Part shown: piece by piece, positions 45,246 through 53,960 of the stretch | Layout of the letters: every line of letters starts with the position of its first letter | Position numbering within the stretch: position 1 is the first letter of the stretch | DNA from: Pokkaliibacter plantistimulans | GTDB taxonomy: Bacteria; Pseudomonadota; Gammaproteobacteria; Pseudomonadales; Balneatricaceae | Reading direction: 5' to 3' | Length of the DNA stretch: 64,000 bases | Assembly (NCBI RefSeq): GCF_003194385.1 | Contig: NZ_LAPT01000070.1 | Coordinates: 1-64,000 of the forward strand | The notes under the pieces: generated by a model | Databases searched by the model: none | Told to the model about the DNA's origin: nothing | Seen by the model: only the letters and a program-made list of their open reading frames with translations | Translations under genes and position numbers: made by a program

Positions 45246-48200
45246 CTAAACCGTCGGTTGAGCGGTAAAGGGGGGAGTGGCAAATTCCACCCGGTTGCGG
45301 CCGCGGGATTTGGCCTGATACAGCGCCTGATCGGCCCGTGCCAGCGTGGTGGTCACGGCTTCGCCGGGCTGACGGGTGGCAATGCCGAAACTGGCCGTCT
45401 GCGGCTGCCGGTGAGGATAGCTGTGGGCGGCGATCAGCTGACACAGGCGCTCGGCCAGCGCGATGGCGTGCTCTGCGCTGGTGTGCGGGCACAGCACGAT
45501 AAATTCTTCTCCGCCCCAGCGTCCGACCAGATCATCGTCGCGACTGTGCCGGCGCAGGATCGAGGCGATTTCCTTCAGTACCTTGTCACCCATGGGGTGG
45601 CCAAAGCGGTCGTTGACCATCTTGAAGTGATCCACATCCAGCAGAATCACCGACAGCGGCTGCTGGCTCAGTTCTGCCAGCTGCGCTTCGCTGCTGGCCA
45701 GCTGGTCAGTCTTCATACGGTTGAACAGGCCGGTCAGGGCGTCGGTGCTGGACAGCTGCTCCAGCCGCTGATTTTGCACGGCGATGGAGGCATTGGCCTG
45801 ACGCAGCTCATCGTGTGCCTGCTGCAACAGGCGATTGCTGCGGTGCAGACTGTGCTGACGCCAGGCCAGCAGCAGGGCAATCAGGGTGAAGATGGCCAGT
45901 ACCTGCCAGATCAACCGGTAGTCGATACGCTGATCAAAACGGACCTGATTCCAGCTGGACATAATACGGTTGCGGGCCTGCTGACCGCTGTCACTGTCGA
46001 GGCTGGTAATCGCACGTTGCAGCAGACCCAGTAGTGCGTCTTCATCACTGCGCAGAGCAAAGTGCAGATCCAGACGCTGGTCGCTGCTGCCGGCAATTTT
46101 CAGATTGACGAAGTTGCCCTGCTGGATGGCGCGGGCAATGGCCAGTGTGCCACCGAGCATACCGAACACTTCCTTGTTCTCCACCAGTCGCAGACCTTCC
46201 TGCATGGAGCTGACCGGGAACAGTCGCAGCTGCGGCTGGCTGTGGCTCAGCGCCTGCATGGTCGGGCTGTTACGCAGCACGGCCAGAGGCTGATTGCCGA
46301 CACTGCTGAGGTTGTCGACAAAGTGCTGTTCGGTGCGGGTGGCAATCACTACCGGAATGGACAGATAAGGGGCGGTGAGCCTGAGGCCGCTGGCCTGCAT
46401 GGCCGGATCATCGATGGCTGACAGCAGCAGATCGCACTTGCCATCCTGCAGGGCTGCCAGCGCCGCACTCCAGCTGGCGGTGGGGTAGAACTGAAAATCC
46501 AGATGCAGGCGGCTGCTGAACAGCGCCAGCAAGTCGGCACTGACGCCCTGATGACTGCCATTGTTCTGGCTGTCGTAGGGTGCCCAGTCGCTGCGTGAGC
46601 AGTAGCTGACCCGGTTGTGCTGCTGGATGTACTGACGGTCGGCGTCGGTAAACAGGGCTTTGTCGATGCTGCCGAGATTACTGATCCAGCGCTTCTGCAG
46701 CTGGTTCAGCTGTTGCGGAATCAGGTTGTCGGCAGCCTTCTGCAGCAGGCTGGCCAGCACACCGGCATCACTTTTCAGGCTCAGCTGCTCGTTTTCCACT
46801 TCCAGCAGCGGGCTGTGCAGGCTGATGGCGGCGCTGAGATTGGGATAGAGATGCAGCTGGGTGGCGTATTGCAGAATCGGCATGGCACCCAGTGCGGCAT
46901 CGGCCTGACCGCGGGACACCAGCTGCAGGCAGTGGCTGACATCAGTGCAGCTGACAAAGTGGATGGCGGGGAAGTAACGACCCAGACGTTCGGCATCGTA
47001 GACGCTGTCGAGCAGGGCCAGACGTTTGTTTTGCAGCGCTTCCAGTGAGCTGACGGGATCCATATTGGCGCGGGTGACCAGCCCCAGTGTGAAGGAGGCA
47101 TAGGCGGGCAGCTGCTGCAGTGAGCCATCTTCCGGCAGCCGGCCACTGTTGAGGGCGATATCGATACGCTGCTGTTGCAGCGCCTGATTGAGGTCTTCCG
47201 GGGCAAACTCGCTGAACTGCAGGTGACTGCCCAGCTCCCTGGCCAGCAGCTGTACGTAGTCAATATCAAAGCCCTGGGCTTCTCCGCTGCCGAACATACT
47301 GAACGGTGCACGGGTGCTGTAGCCCACGCGCAACACCGGATGTTGCTGCAGGTAGTGCTGCTCTTCGGCGGACAGGCTGATATTGCTGAAAGGCGTCTGC
47401 ACAAAGCCCAGCAGGCGGTCCTTGGCGTTGGCCGGTGCCTGACCGCTGCTGATGTAAAGGTCGGCGAGATTGTCGATGCGGCGCGGATCCACCGAACCGA
47501 GGGGGAAGACATCATGCAGAGTCAGTCGTTCCAGCTCGTTGGCCTCAAACAGCAGGGCATCGCGGGATTTGCGTGTGGAATAGCGATTCAGAATCAGATC
47601 GACCATTTCCTCCTTGTGGGCAAAGGCGTACTGCCAGCCCTTGATGGAGGCACGCACGAAGCGGGCACTGAGGGTGGGGTCAGCCGCCATCACCTGTTCG
47701 CTGGTGAAAATGTTGGAGTCGTAGGCATTGGCGCCGTAACTGGCCGGGTTGAGCACGTTGTGCGGCACCTTGTCACGGCGCAGGAAGTACATCTCGTTGG
47801 AGGAGAATACCGACACCGCATCTACCTTGCCCTGCTTGAAGTCGTCGATGCTCCAGCTGTGCGGCACCACCTGAAAATCCTGTGGTGAGACATTGAAATA
47901 GCTGAACATGGCGAGAAAGGGCGCGGACTGCAGCTCATTGGCCGAGGCCATCACCCGTTTGCCGCGCAGGTCATTGGGGCTGAGGATATCGGGGCTGGTG
48001 ACCAGTACCAGCGGGGAGACCTTGAAGAAGTTGGCGACCAGCACCACTGGTTCACCCTGCAGACGGTTAAGTACGATCTCCGAGTTGATATGGCCAAACT
48101 GGGCACGACCACTCAGCACTTCCTGCAGCGGAGTCTCGCCGGACTCCAGTTCGCGGATGTCGACATCCAGCCCCTCATCGGCGTAATAGCCTTGTGCCTT

Positions 48201-48353
48201 GGCCGCATAGTAACCGGCAAACTCAAACTGGTGTTTCCATGACATCTGGAAGCGCACCTTGGTCAGGGGCACAGCAAAACTCTGAGTGGCCAGTAACAGG
48301 CAACTCATCAGGCAGACGACAGTCAGCAAGCGACGTGCAACAGGCGATGCCAT
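45246..48353 (-). CDS. Diguanylate cyclase with three tandem periplasmic binding-protein domains
   Basis: 1035-residue membrane protein. After a signal peptide (to about residue 27) comes an NMT1/ThiY-like domain (FQMSWKHQFEFAGYYAAKAQG, about 30-310), then two family-3 solute-binding domains (LRVGYSTRAPFSMF near 350, VSYCSRSDWAPYDSQ near 610). A membrane helix (about 810-828), a coiled coil and a GGDEF domain with intact GGEEF near residue 946 follow. The inhibitory I-site RDDD sits five residues before it. It should make cyclic di-GMP in response to periplasmic ligands, perhaps pyrimidine-like and amino acids. ATG 48353 has AGGA; alone in its unit. Confidence 0.88.
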   Translation of the reverse strand: MASPVARRLLTVVCLMSCLLLATQSFAVPLTKVRFQMSWKHQFEFAGYYAAKAQGYYADEGLDVDIRELESGETPLQEVLSGRAQFGHINSEIVLNRLQGEPVVLVANFFKVSPLVLVTSPDILSPNDLRGKRVMASANELQSAPFLAMFSYFNVSPQDFQVVPHSWSIDDFKQGKVDAVSVFSSNEMYFLRRDKVPHNVLNPASYGANAYDSNIFTSEQVMAADPTLSARFVRASIKGWQYAFAHKEEMVDLILNRYSTRKSRDALLFEANELERLTLHDVFPLGSVDPRRIDNLADLYISSGQAPANAKDRLLGFVQTPFSNISLSAEEQHYLQQHPVLRVGYSTRAPFSMFGSGEAQGFDIDYVQLLARELGSHLQFSEFAPEDLNQALQQQRIDIALNSGRLPEDGSLQQLPAYASFTLGLVTRANMDPVSSLEALQNKRLALLDSVYDAERLGRYFPAIHFVSCTDVSHCLQLVSRGQADAALGAMPILQYATQLHLYPNLSAAISLHSPLLEVENEQLSLKSDAGVLASLLQKAADNLIPQQLNQLQKRWISNLGSIDKALFTDADRQYIQQHNRVSYCSRSDWAPYDSQNNGSHQGVSADLLALFSSRLHLDFQFYPTASWSAALAALQDGKCDLLLSAIDDPAMQASGLRLTAPYLSIPVVIATRTEQHFVDNLSSVGNQPLAVLRNSPTMQALSHSQPQLRLFPVSSMQEGLRLVENKEVFGMLGGTLAIARAIQQGNFVNLKIAGSSDQRLDLHFALRSDEDALLGLLQRAITSLDSDSGQQARNRIMSSWNQVRFDQRIDYRLIWQVLAIFTLIALLLAWRQHSLHRSNRLLQQAHDELRQANASIAVQNQRLEQLSSTDALTGLFNRMKTDQLASSEAQLAELSQQPLSVILLDVDHFKMVNDRFGHPMGDKVLKEIASILRRHSRDDDLVGRWGGEEFIVLCPHTSAEHAIALAERLCQLIAAHSYPHRQPQTASFGIATRQPGEAVTTTLARADQALYQAKSRGRNRVEFATPPFTAQPTV

Positions 48354-48560
48354 GGACGGACATCCTGGAACCAGGGGTTTCAAAACGTAGCAGAATCCGC
48401 GCCACGGTGCTATCCATGGCGACAGCGAATGTTGCCTGAAGTAACAGGAGGGGGCAGACGGGGCTGGTTTAGCAGAGCGGCGGGGAAAAAGGATAGCTGA
48501 AGAAAGAACAGCTGAAGAAAGAACGCTGTGGAGAATAACGGGGGAGGACGAATAGTCGTA

Positions 48561-48592
48561 GCGTGGTCAGTCGGCAGTGCCACTGACCACGC
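48561..48592 (-). terminator. Perfect hairpin downstream of the TauE/SafE gene
   Basis: GCGTGGTCAGT (48561-48571) pairs exactly with ACTGACCACGC (48582-48592), and GGC/GCC inside the loop extends the fold. It lies after the tandem repeats that follow the tauE-like stop codon. The U-run is weak, so termination is likely but not certain. The gap 48354-48649 holds no gene. Confidence 0.6.
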
Positions 48593-48605
48593 CCTGCGCG
48601 CTAAC

Positions 48606-48661
48606 TGTTACAGCCACAATGTTACAGCCACAATGTTACAGCCACAATGTTACAGCCATAA
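48606..48661. repeat. Four tandem copies of a 14-bp repeat
   Basis: TGTTACAGCCACAA is repeated at 48606, 48620 and 48634, with a fourth copy (TGTTACAGCCATAA) at 48648-48661 that overlaps the last codons and stop of the tauE-like gene. On the minus strand the gene ends inside the first unit, so copy number changes would not alter the protein. There are no spacers, so it is not a CRISPR array. Confidence 0.9.
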
Positions 48662-49405
48662 AGCCGCCGCACAGCCACACAGCGTCATCACAAACAGGAA
48701 CCACTTCAGTACCGAAGCAGGCGCCTTGATCGCCATCTTGACGGCCAGATGAGCGCCCGTCATGGTGCCCAGACCGAGGATCAGCCCCGGTACCCAGTCC
48801 ACCTGTCCGCGCACAACGAACACCACCAGCGCCACCAGCGTGAAGGTCAGGCTGCATACCAGCTTCAGCGCATTGGCCCGCACCAGATCATAGCGCAGGC
48901 TGCCTGCCAGAGCGGCAATCAGGATAAAGCCGACGCCCGCCTGCACAAAGCCGCCGTAAATACCGGCCAGGAACAATACCCACCAGGCACTGGGGGTCTG
49001 CTGCATGGTGCGTGCCGGTGTACCCGGTGGCGGCGCGATGACCGACGGGCGGATCAGCATAACGATGGCCATGGTCAGCATGGTGCCGAGCAGCATCGGC
49101 TTCAGCCAGCTGCTGGGCGCATAGGAGGCAATGATACTGCCGAGCAGACCACCGCTGATGGTGGGCCAGAGGATGGGACGAATTTCTTCCACTGGCAGCT
49201 GATTGTGCCGCTTGAAGCCAAGACTACCGACCAGACATTGCAGGGCGACACCCACGCGGTTGGTGGCATTGGCCACCTCCGGCGGCATGCCCAGCACCAT
49301 CAGGGCGGGAAGGGTCAGGTTGGAGCCACCGCCGGCCAGGGTGTTGATCACACCGGCGATCAGGCCGACCACCACCAGCAACAGCCAATAGCTGAGGGTA
49401 TCCAT
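48650..49405 (-). CDS. TauE/SafE-family sulfite exporter-like membrane protein
   Basis: 251-residue inner-membrane protein with about eight hydrophobic helices arranged as two repeats, each starting with the family motif (GLIAGVINTLAGGGSNLTLPAL and GIYGGFVQAGVGFILIAAL). Family members export sulfite, sulfoacetate or other organosulfur anions; no substrate-defining neighbour is present. Start ATG 49405 follows AAGGAAA. Confidence 0.88.
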   Translation of the reverse strand: MDTLSYWLLLVVVGLIAGVINTLAGGGSNLTLPALMVLGMPPEVANATNRVGVALQCLVGSLGFKRHNQLPVEEIRPILWPTISGGLLGSIIASYAPSSWLKPMLLGTMLTMAIVMLIRPSVIAPPPGTPARTMQQTPSAWWVLFLAGIYGGFVQAGVGFILIAALAGSLRYDLVRANALKLVCSLTFTLVALVVFVVRGQVDWVPGLILGLGTMTGAHLAVKMAIKAPASVLKWFLFVMTLCGCAAALWL

Positions 49406-49521
49406 AGAGTTTCCTTGAGTTGTTGTAATTGGCTTATCTGCCCGCCGGGGTTATCAGCGCAGCGTCGTTAGACCGGGAACAGGTTCTTAGGGACATGTGG
49501 CGGGCAAGGATAGACTGGCAG

Positions 49522-49548
49522 GCGCCCATTGGCCATCCGGATGGGCGC
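49522..49548 (-). terminator. Hairpin after the exonuclease gene
   Basis: GCGCCCAT/ATGGGCGC (8 bp perfect, 11-base loop) lies 75 bases past the stop of the exonuclease gene on the minus strand. There is no T-run; terminator function is tentative. Confidence 0.4.
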
Positions 49549-49622
49549 GACAGGCTGTTGTCAGACAGTCAGGAAGAGCAATGAAGGAAGAAAGGCCGTC
49601 AGAGGGGAGGGGCAGAGCCTGT

Positions 49623-50114
49623 TCAGAGCTGGCTGACCTGACGTAATGCCAGCTGCAGCAGCCGCGCATCATCACCGGCACGGTGACGGGTCAGTTTGAA
49701 GGTGCGAACGACCTGATCCTTGATGGCGCCCCAGTAGGTGGCCTGCTTTTCTGTCAGCAGCCGGCGCAGGGAGTCGAGTTTGAAGTGCTGGTTGACGCCT
49801 GCATGGTAGAACAGCAATGACAGCCAGGTGCTGTCAAAGCCCCAGGCGTCTGAATAGACCGTCTGTCCGGCCAGCAGGGCGTTGAGATGTTGTGCCACAA
49901 CCCGGGCGGGCAGCCCTTCACGCAGCAGCATCTCACGCTTGATCTTGTGGATGCTGGCCGCTTCCTCGCTCCAGTGGATCCACTCAGGTTCAGGATGAAT
50001 CAGCACGCTTTCGCAGCTGCCATCCGCCAGAGCCAGTCCCACCTCAATAGGGTAGCTGCCGGAGCCGAATCCGGAGGCTTCGATGTCGAGAATGATGGGA
50101 AGGCTTTCTTTCAA
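49623..50114 (-). CDS. DnaQ-like 3'-5' exonuclease (DEDDh type)
   Basis: 163-residue stand-alone exonuclease domain: Asp10 and Glu12 in LDIEASGFG form Exo I, an Asp in DAWGFDSTW forms Exo II, and the HRAGDDARLL box supplies the His and Asp of Exo III. It is shorter than the polymerase III epsilon subunit and lacks its polymerase-binding tail, so it is more likely a nucleic-acid maintenance nuclease. It is divergent from hemG. Confidence 0.82.
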   Translation of the reverse strand: MKESLPIILDIEASGFGSGSYPIEVGLALADGSCESVLIHPEPEWIHWSEEAASIHKIKREMLLREGLPARVVAQHLNALLAGQTVYSDAWGFDSTWLSLLFYHAGVNQHFKLDSLRRLLTEKQATYWGAIKDQVVRTFKLTRHRAGDDARLLQLALRQVSQL

Positions 50115-50344
50115 GATGTGCTCCGGCTTGTCCCAGTAAAGATGTACTGGCCTATAATGTAGCCCGCAGCAACGTTGGATGATTCACTATCCGCTCCGCC
50201 CTTGATGTGGCGCAGGTCAGAAGGATCTTGAATACGTTCTTATGGGCAGAATACTGCAGCGTCCGGCATCTATCTGTTGCCCCGACGCGGATACGTCTGG
50301 GACGGTCCTGCAAAAACCTGCTAATCATACGGAGCAAGGGATAA

Positions 50345-51697
50345 ATGGTACAACCTGCACAACGTATTTTAGTGATTGGCGGCGGTATTTCCGGTCTGTC
50401 TGCGGCGTGGTTTATGCAACAACAGGGCCATGATGTCCACGTGCTGGAGGCCAGCGAGGTGGCCGGAGGCAATTTGCGCACGTTGCGTGAGGATGGCTAT
50501 CTGGTGGAAGCCGGGCCGAATTCGACCCTGGACAGTTCCCCGGGCCTTGGCCAGCTGATCGAAGGTCTTGGCCTGCAATCCGAGCGAGTGACCCCCAGCG
50601 CACTGGCCCGACGCCGCTTTGTGGTGCGCCATGGTCAGTTACAGGCGCTGCCGGGCAGCCCTGCGGCCTTTCTTTCTACTTCCCTGTTTAGCCTGCCCGC
50701 CAAGCTGCGCCTCTGTGCCGAGCCTTTTATCGGCAGGGCGACGACGGAAGAAAGTATCGCCAGCTTTGTGCGTCGCCGCCTCGGTCGGGAGTTTCTCGAC
50801 TACGCCATCAATCCCTTTGTTTCCGGTGTTTATGCCGGTGATCCCGAACGCCTGTCGGTGCAGGCGGCGACGGCGAAAGTGTATGCACTGGAAGCCCGGC
50901 ACGGCTCCCTGATCAAAGGCGGCATCGCCCTGATGAAAGCACGTAAAAGCCGCCAGCTGGAAACTGGCCCCAGCGGCACCATGGTCAGCTTTCGCCACGG
51001 TATGCAGCAACTGCCTGAGGCACTGGCGGCGGCACTGGGCAACCGGCTGCATTGTGGTGTGCAGGTCGATCTGCTGCGCCGTGATGAGCAGGGCTGGCAG
51101 GTCTGTGCCGGTGAGCGCCACTGGCAGGCGCAGCAGGTGATTCTGGCCACTCCGGCCCCGGTCAGCGCACGTCTGCTGGCGACGCTGGCACCGGCGGCCA
51201 GTGAGGCGCTGGCGCAGATGGTCTATCCCCAGGCGGTATCGGTCTCCATGGGCTTTGCAGCATCGCAGATCGCCCATCCGTTGGATGGTTTTGGCATGCT
51301 GATGCCCCGCTGTGAAGGTATCGACACCCTGGGCACCTTGTTTCCCTCCAGTCTGTTCGAGCAGCGGGCACCGGCCGGTAAGGTATTGCTGACGTCTTTT
51401 ATCGGCGGGCGTCTGAATCCGGCGGTGGCGCAACGCCGCGATGATGAGATCGCTGCACAGGTGCTGGCGGATATTCGTCCTTTGCTGGGCATCAGCGGGG
51501 AGGCGGAGAAGTGCTGGATCACACGCTGGCCAGCGGCTATCCCCCAGTATGAGCTGGGCCATCTGCAACGCCTGCAGCAGATAGACACGGCACTGGCTGC
51601 CCTGCCGGGCCTGCATTGTTGCAGCAACTGGCGTGACGGTATTGCCGTGGCCGACTGCATTGAGCAGGCACGGCTGCTGGCCGGGCGCATTGGCTGA
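50345..51697 (+). CDS. hemG: Oxygen-dependent protoporphyrinogen/coproporphyrinogen oxidase (HemY type)
   Basis: 450-residue FAD enzyme for the penultimate step of heme synthesis. The N-terminal dinucleotide fold VIGGGISGLSAAW is followed by AGGNLRTLREDGYLVEAGPNS, typical of HemY. The C terminus ends CSNWRDGIAVADCIEQA, closing the FAD site. This is the soluble FAD type, not the E. coli flavodoxin-like HemG. AAGGGATAA precedes the ATG. No other heme genes are near. Confidence 0.9.
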   Translation: MVQPAQRILVIGGGISGLSAAWFMQQQGHDVHVLEASEVAGGNLRTLREDGYLVEAGPNSTLDSSPGLGQLIEGLGLQSERVTPSALARRRFVVRHGQLQALPGSPAAFLSTSLFSLPAKLRLCAEPFIGRATTEESIASFVRRRLGREFLDYAINPFVSGVYAGDPERLSVQAATAKVYALEARHGSLIKGGIALMKARKSRQLETGPSGTMVSFRHGMQQLPEALAAALGNRLHCGVQVDLLRRDEQGWQVCAGERHWQAQQVILATPAPVSARLLATLAPAASEALAQMVYPQAVSVSMGFAASQIAHPLDGFGMLMPRCEGIDTLGTLFPSSLFEQRAPAGKVLLTSFIGGRLNPAVAQRRDDEIAAQVLADIRPLLGISGEAEKCWITRWPAAIPQYELGHLQRLQQIDTALAALPGLHCCSNWRDGIAVADCIEQARLLAGRIG

Positions 51698-51704
51698 GCA
51701 GAGG

Positions 51705-51758
51705 CCATGAGTGAGGGGGCATGAGTGAGGGCATGAGGAGGGGCCGTGAGTGAGGGCA
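51705..51758. repeat. Short imperfect tandem repeat after hemG
   Basis: CATGAGTGAGGG-like units recur about four times (51706, 51719, 51731 and 51747) directly after the hemG stop. No coding role is apparent. Confidence 0.6.
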
Positions 51759-51820
51759 GCAATACCCTGATCAGGTCGGAAATGCACTGTTAACAACCTA
51801 ACGTTACAAACGTCATTTTG

Positions 51821-51838
51821 TTGTCATCTGGCTTTCAT
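51821..51838 (+). promoter_or_regulatory. Pho-box-like direct repeat upstream of the EAL-GGDEF gene
   Basis: TTGTCAT (51821) and CTTTCAT (51832) are each 6/7 matches to the CTGTCAT half-site of PhoB boxes, spaced 11 bases start to start as expected. The spacer CTGG is less A/T-rich than usual and no phosphate genes are near, so this is tentative. Confidence 0.3.
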
Positions 51839-51878
51839 AGACTGTTCGGTCTGGTGATATGCAAAGTAGACGTGAACG

Positions 51879-53648
51879 ATGACTGACGATGCGTTAGCGG
51901 AGGAACTGGACAGACTGCTTGAGAGCCGTCTGCTGTTTCCTCACTTCCAACCTCTTGTCGATCTGGAAAGAGGTGAAATCTATGGCTATGAGGCGCTGAT
52001 TCGCGGACCGTCGGACAGCCCGCTGGCTTTTCCTGACCGTCTGTTCGCCACTGCACGTGCCTGTGGGCGGTTGCAGGAGCTGGAGCTGTGCTGCCGCTAC
52101 CTGTCGATTCAGCGCTTTGCCGAGCTGCAGCTCGACGCTCGCCTGTTTCTTAACGTCAGTGCCGATCTGCTGCTGAACCCGGATTATCCCAGTGGCACGA
52201 CGCTGGCACTGGTCAACAAACTCGGGCTGGCGCCGGAGTCCATCGTAATCGAGCTGTCTGAACAGCAACCCTTCCACGACTACGCGCTGACCCGCCAGGT
52301 GGTCAATCATTATCGCCGCATGGGCTTCAAGGTGGCGCTGGATGACATCGGCAGCGGCTATTCCGGCCTGCGTCTGTGGCTGGAGATGACCCCGGATTAC
52401 GTCAAGCTCGACAAGCATTTCATCCATCAGCTGGAGCGTAATCCGCTCAAGCGTGAGTTCGTCAAGGCCATCGTCAGTATTGCCGAAGGCGTCGGTTCCA
52501 AACTGATTGCCGAGGGCATCGAAACCCTGGATGAGCTGCGTACCATCCAGCAGATGGGGATCGCCGTGGGGCAGGGCTTCCTGTTTGGCCGTCCGCAACA
52601 GGTACCGGAGCTGCAACTGGCGATTGAACATATTCGTTATGATGGCCAGCAGCGTCAGGCCGTGATGCGCAGTGGTGAACGGGCCGGTGGCGTACGCCGG
52701 GCAATACAGCCGGTGTTGCCGGATGTGCTGCTGGGGAGCGTGGCCCAGCTGTTTCAGGACGCCCCCGAGCTGACCGCGCTGCCGGTGGTGGAAAGAGGGA
52801 TGCCGGTGGGCATCGTCAAGCGGGCGGCACTGTTGGAGACCTTCTCCACGCAGTATGGCCGCGCCCTGTACGAGAATAAGCCGGTGCGCCGTTTTATGGA
52901 CCGTGAGCCACTGATTGTGGATGCCACCCTGCCACTGGAGCAGGTCAGTCAGGCGCTGACGGAGGCCGAACAGGTCGATATTGGTGACAGTTTCATCATT
53001 ACCGAGGATGGTTACTATGCAGGACTGGGAAGTGTCCGTGATGTGTTGAGAAAGATGACGGAGCTACAGGTTCAGCATGCCCGTTATGCCAACCCCCTGA
53101 CACAATTGCCAGGCAACGTGGTGCTGAACCAGGAGGTGGACGGGCTTCTCAGGACAGGGGCCGACTTTCGTGTGGCCTACTGTGATCTCAACAACTTCAA
53201 ACCCTTCAACGACTACTACGGCTTTGCCCGCGGGGATCAGGTCATCCAGTTCGTTGGTGAGCTGATGGTGCGCCACTGTGCCGGTCGCAGCAATCTGGTC
53301 GGCCACATCGGCGGTGACGACTTCATTATCATCTTCAGGGAGAATGACTGGCGGCGGCGTCTGCAGAAGGCGCTGGATGAATTCCAGAGCAGCATTGGCC
53401 ATTTCTATGACACCCAGGATATCGCCGCAGGCGGTATCCCCGGCCGGGGACGGGATGGCAGCCACAGTTTCTTCGGTTTGCTTGGCATCGCCATCGCGGT
53501 GATTCACCCCGACCCCATGGTCTGCGCCAACTACCATGATGTGGCCGAGCTGGCGGCTGAGGCCAAACATGAGGCCAAGGCACTGCAGCAGAGCTGCATC
53601 CATGAGTCCCGTATTCACCTGCCCCCGCATTATCAACTTCGTGCTTGA
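51879..53648 (+). CDS. Cyclic di-GMP signalling protein, EAL-CBS-GGDEF
   Basis: 589-residue cytoplasmic protein. The N-terminal EAL phosphodiesterase domain (about 1-250) keeps its catalytic set: Glu38 in YEALIRG, LFLNVSA, IVIELSE, ALDDIGSG, VKLDKHF, IAEGIET and GQGFLFG. A pair of CBS motifs (about 275-395) may bind a nucleotide. The C-terminal GGDEF domain has GGDDF in place of GGDEF/GGEEF and DLNNF in place of DLDxF, so it may be a weak cyclase or a GTP sensor. Net activity is probably c-di-GMP breakdown. No clear ribosome site precedes the ATG. Stands alone. Confidence 0.87.
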   Translation: MTDDALAEELDRLLESRLLFPHFQPLVDLERGEIYGYEALIRGPSDSPLAFPDRLFATARACGRLQELELCCRYLSIQRFAELQLDARLFLNVSADLLLNPDYPSGTTLALVNKLGLAPESIVIELSEQQPFHDYALTRQVVNHYRRMGFKVALDDIGSGYSGLRLWLEMTPDYVKLDKHFIHQLERNPLKREFVKAIVSIAEGVGSKLIAEGIETLDELRTIQQMGIAVGQGFLFGRPQQVPELQLAIEHIRYDGQQRQAVMRSGERAGGVRRAIQPVLPDVLLGSVAQLFQDAPELTALPVVERGMPVGIVKRAALLETFSTQYGRALYENKPVRRFMDREPLIVDATLPLEQVSQALTEAEQVDIGDSFIITEDGYYAGLGSVRDVLRKMTELQVQHARYANPLTQLPGNVVLNQEVDGLLRTGADFRVAYCDLNNFKPFNDYYGFARGDQVIQFVGELMVRHCAGRSNLVGHIGGDDFIIIFRENDWRRRLQKALDEFQSSIGHFYDTQDIAAGGIPGRGRDGSHSFFGLLGIAIAVIHPDPMVCANYHDVAELAAEAKHEAKALQQSCIHESRIHLPPHYQLRA

Positions 53649-53672
53649 GGGGCTATACTGCCTGCTTTCCTT

Positions 53673-53816
53673 AGAACGCGTTCACGATCTGCTGCGCGTC
53701 GGCCAAACTGCGTTGAAAAGCCCTTCGGAATGCTCATTTAGGTTCCCTAAACTCCGCTTCCTCAGTGCTTTTCGCCTTGTTTTGCTCTAGCTCGCGAGAC
53801 CGTGAAGACGTTCTTA
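53673..53816. repeat. Intergenic palindromic repeat, most complete copy
   Basis: 144-base element with inverted ends: AGAACGCGTTCACGATCT at 53673 and the reverse complement of CGTGAAGACGTTCTT near 53816. The core AATGCTCATTTAG (53729) plus CTAAACTCCGCTT (53747) is shared with the copy at 50-200. The interval 53649-53960 contains only repeats and no gene. Confidence 0.75.
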
Positions 53817-53821
53817 AGCCT

Positions 53822-53903
53822 GTTCACGATGCGCAATGCGCTGGCCGCAAGGTAAAAGAAGCCTTGTTCGGCCCTGTCGGCGATGGTCGTGAAGACGCTC
53901 TGA
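53822..53903. repeat. Truncated copy of the intergenic repeat
   Basis: Starts GTTCACGAT and ends TCGTGAAGACGCTCTGA, the same terminal sequences as the preceding element, but lacks the central core. It lies directly beside the full copy, as if one arose by local duplication and decay. Confidence 0.55.
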
Positions 53904-53960
53904 AAAGCAGACGGCTGCCCCTTCGGACCTGTCGTATCTGCGTAACACTGAGGACGCACT

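Noticed and set aside
48606-48661. Possible CRISPR array
   Set aside because: The 14-bp units are directly adjacent without spacers, and no cas genes are in the window.
48528-48752. 74-codon frame on the plus strand through the 14-bp repeats
   Set aside because: Most of it is the repeat array and the antisense of the tauE-like gene; no ribosome site of quality.
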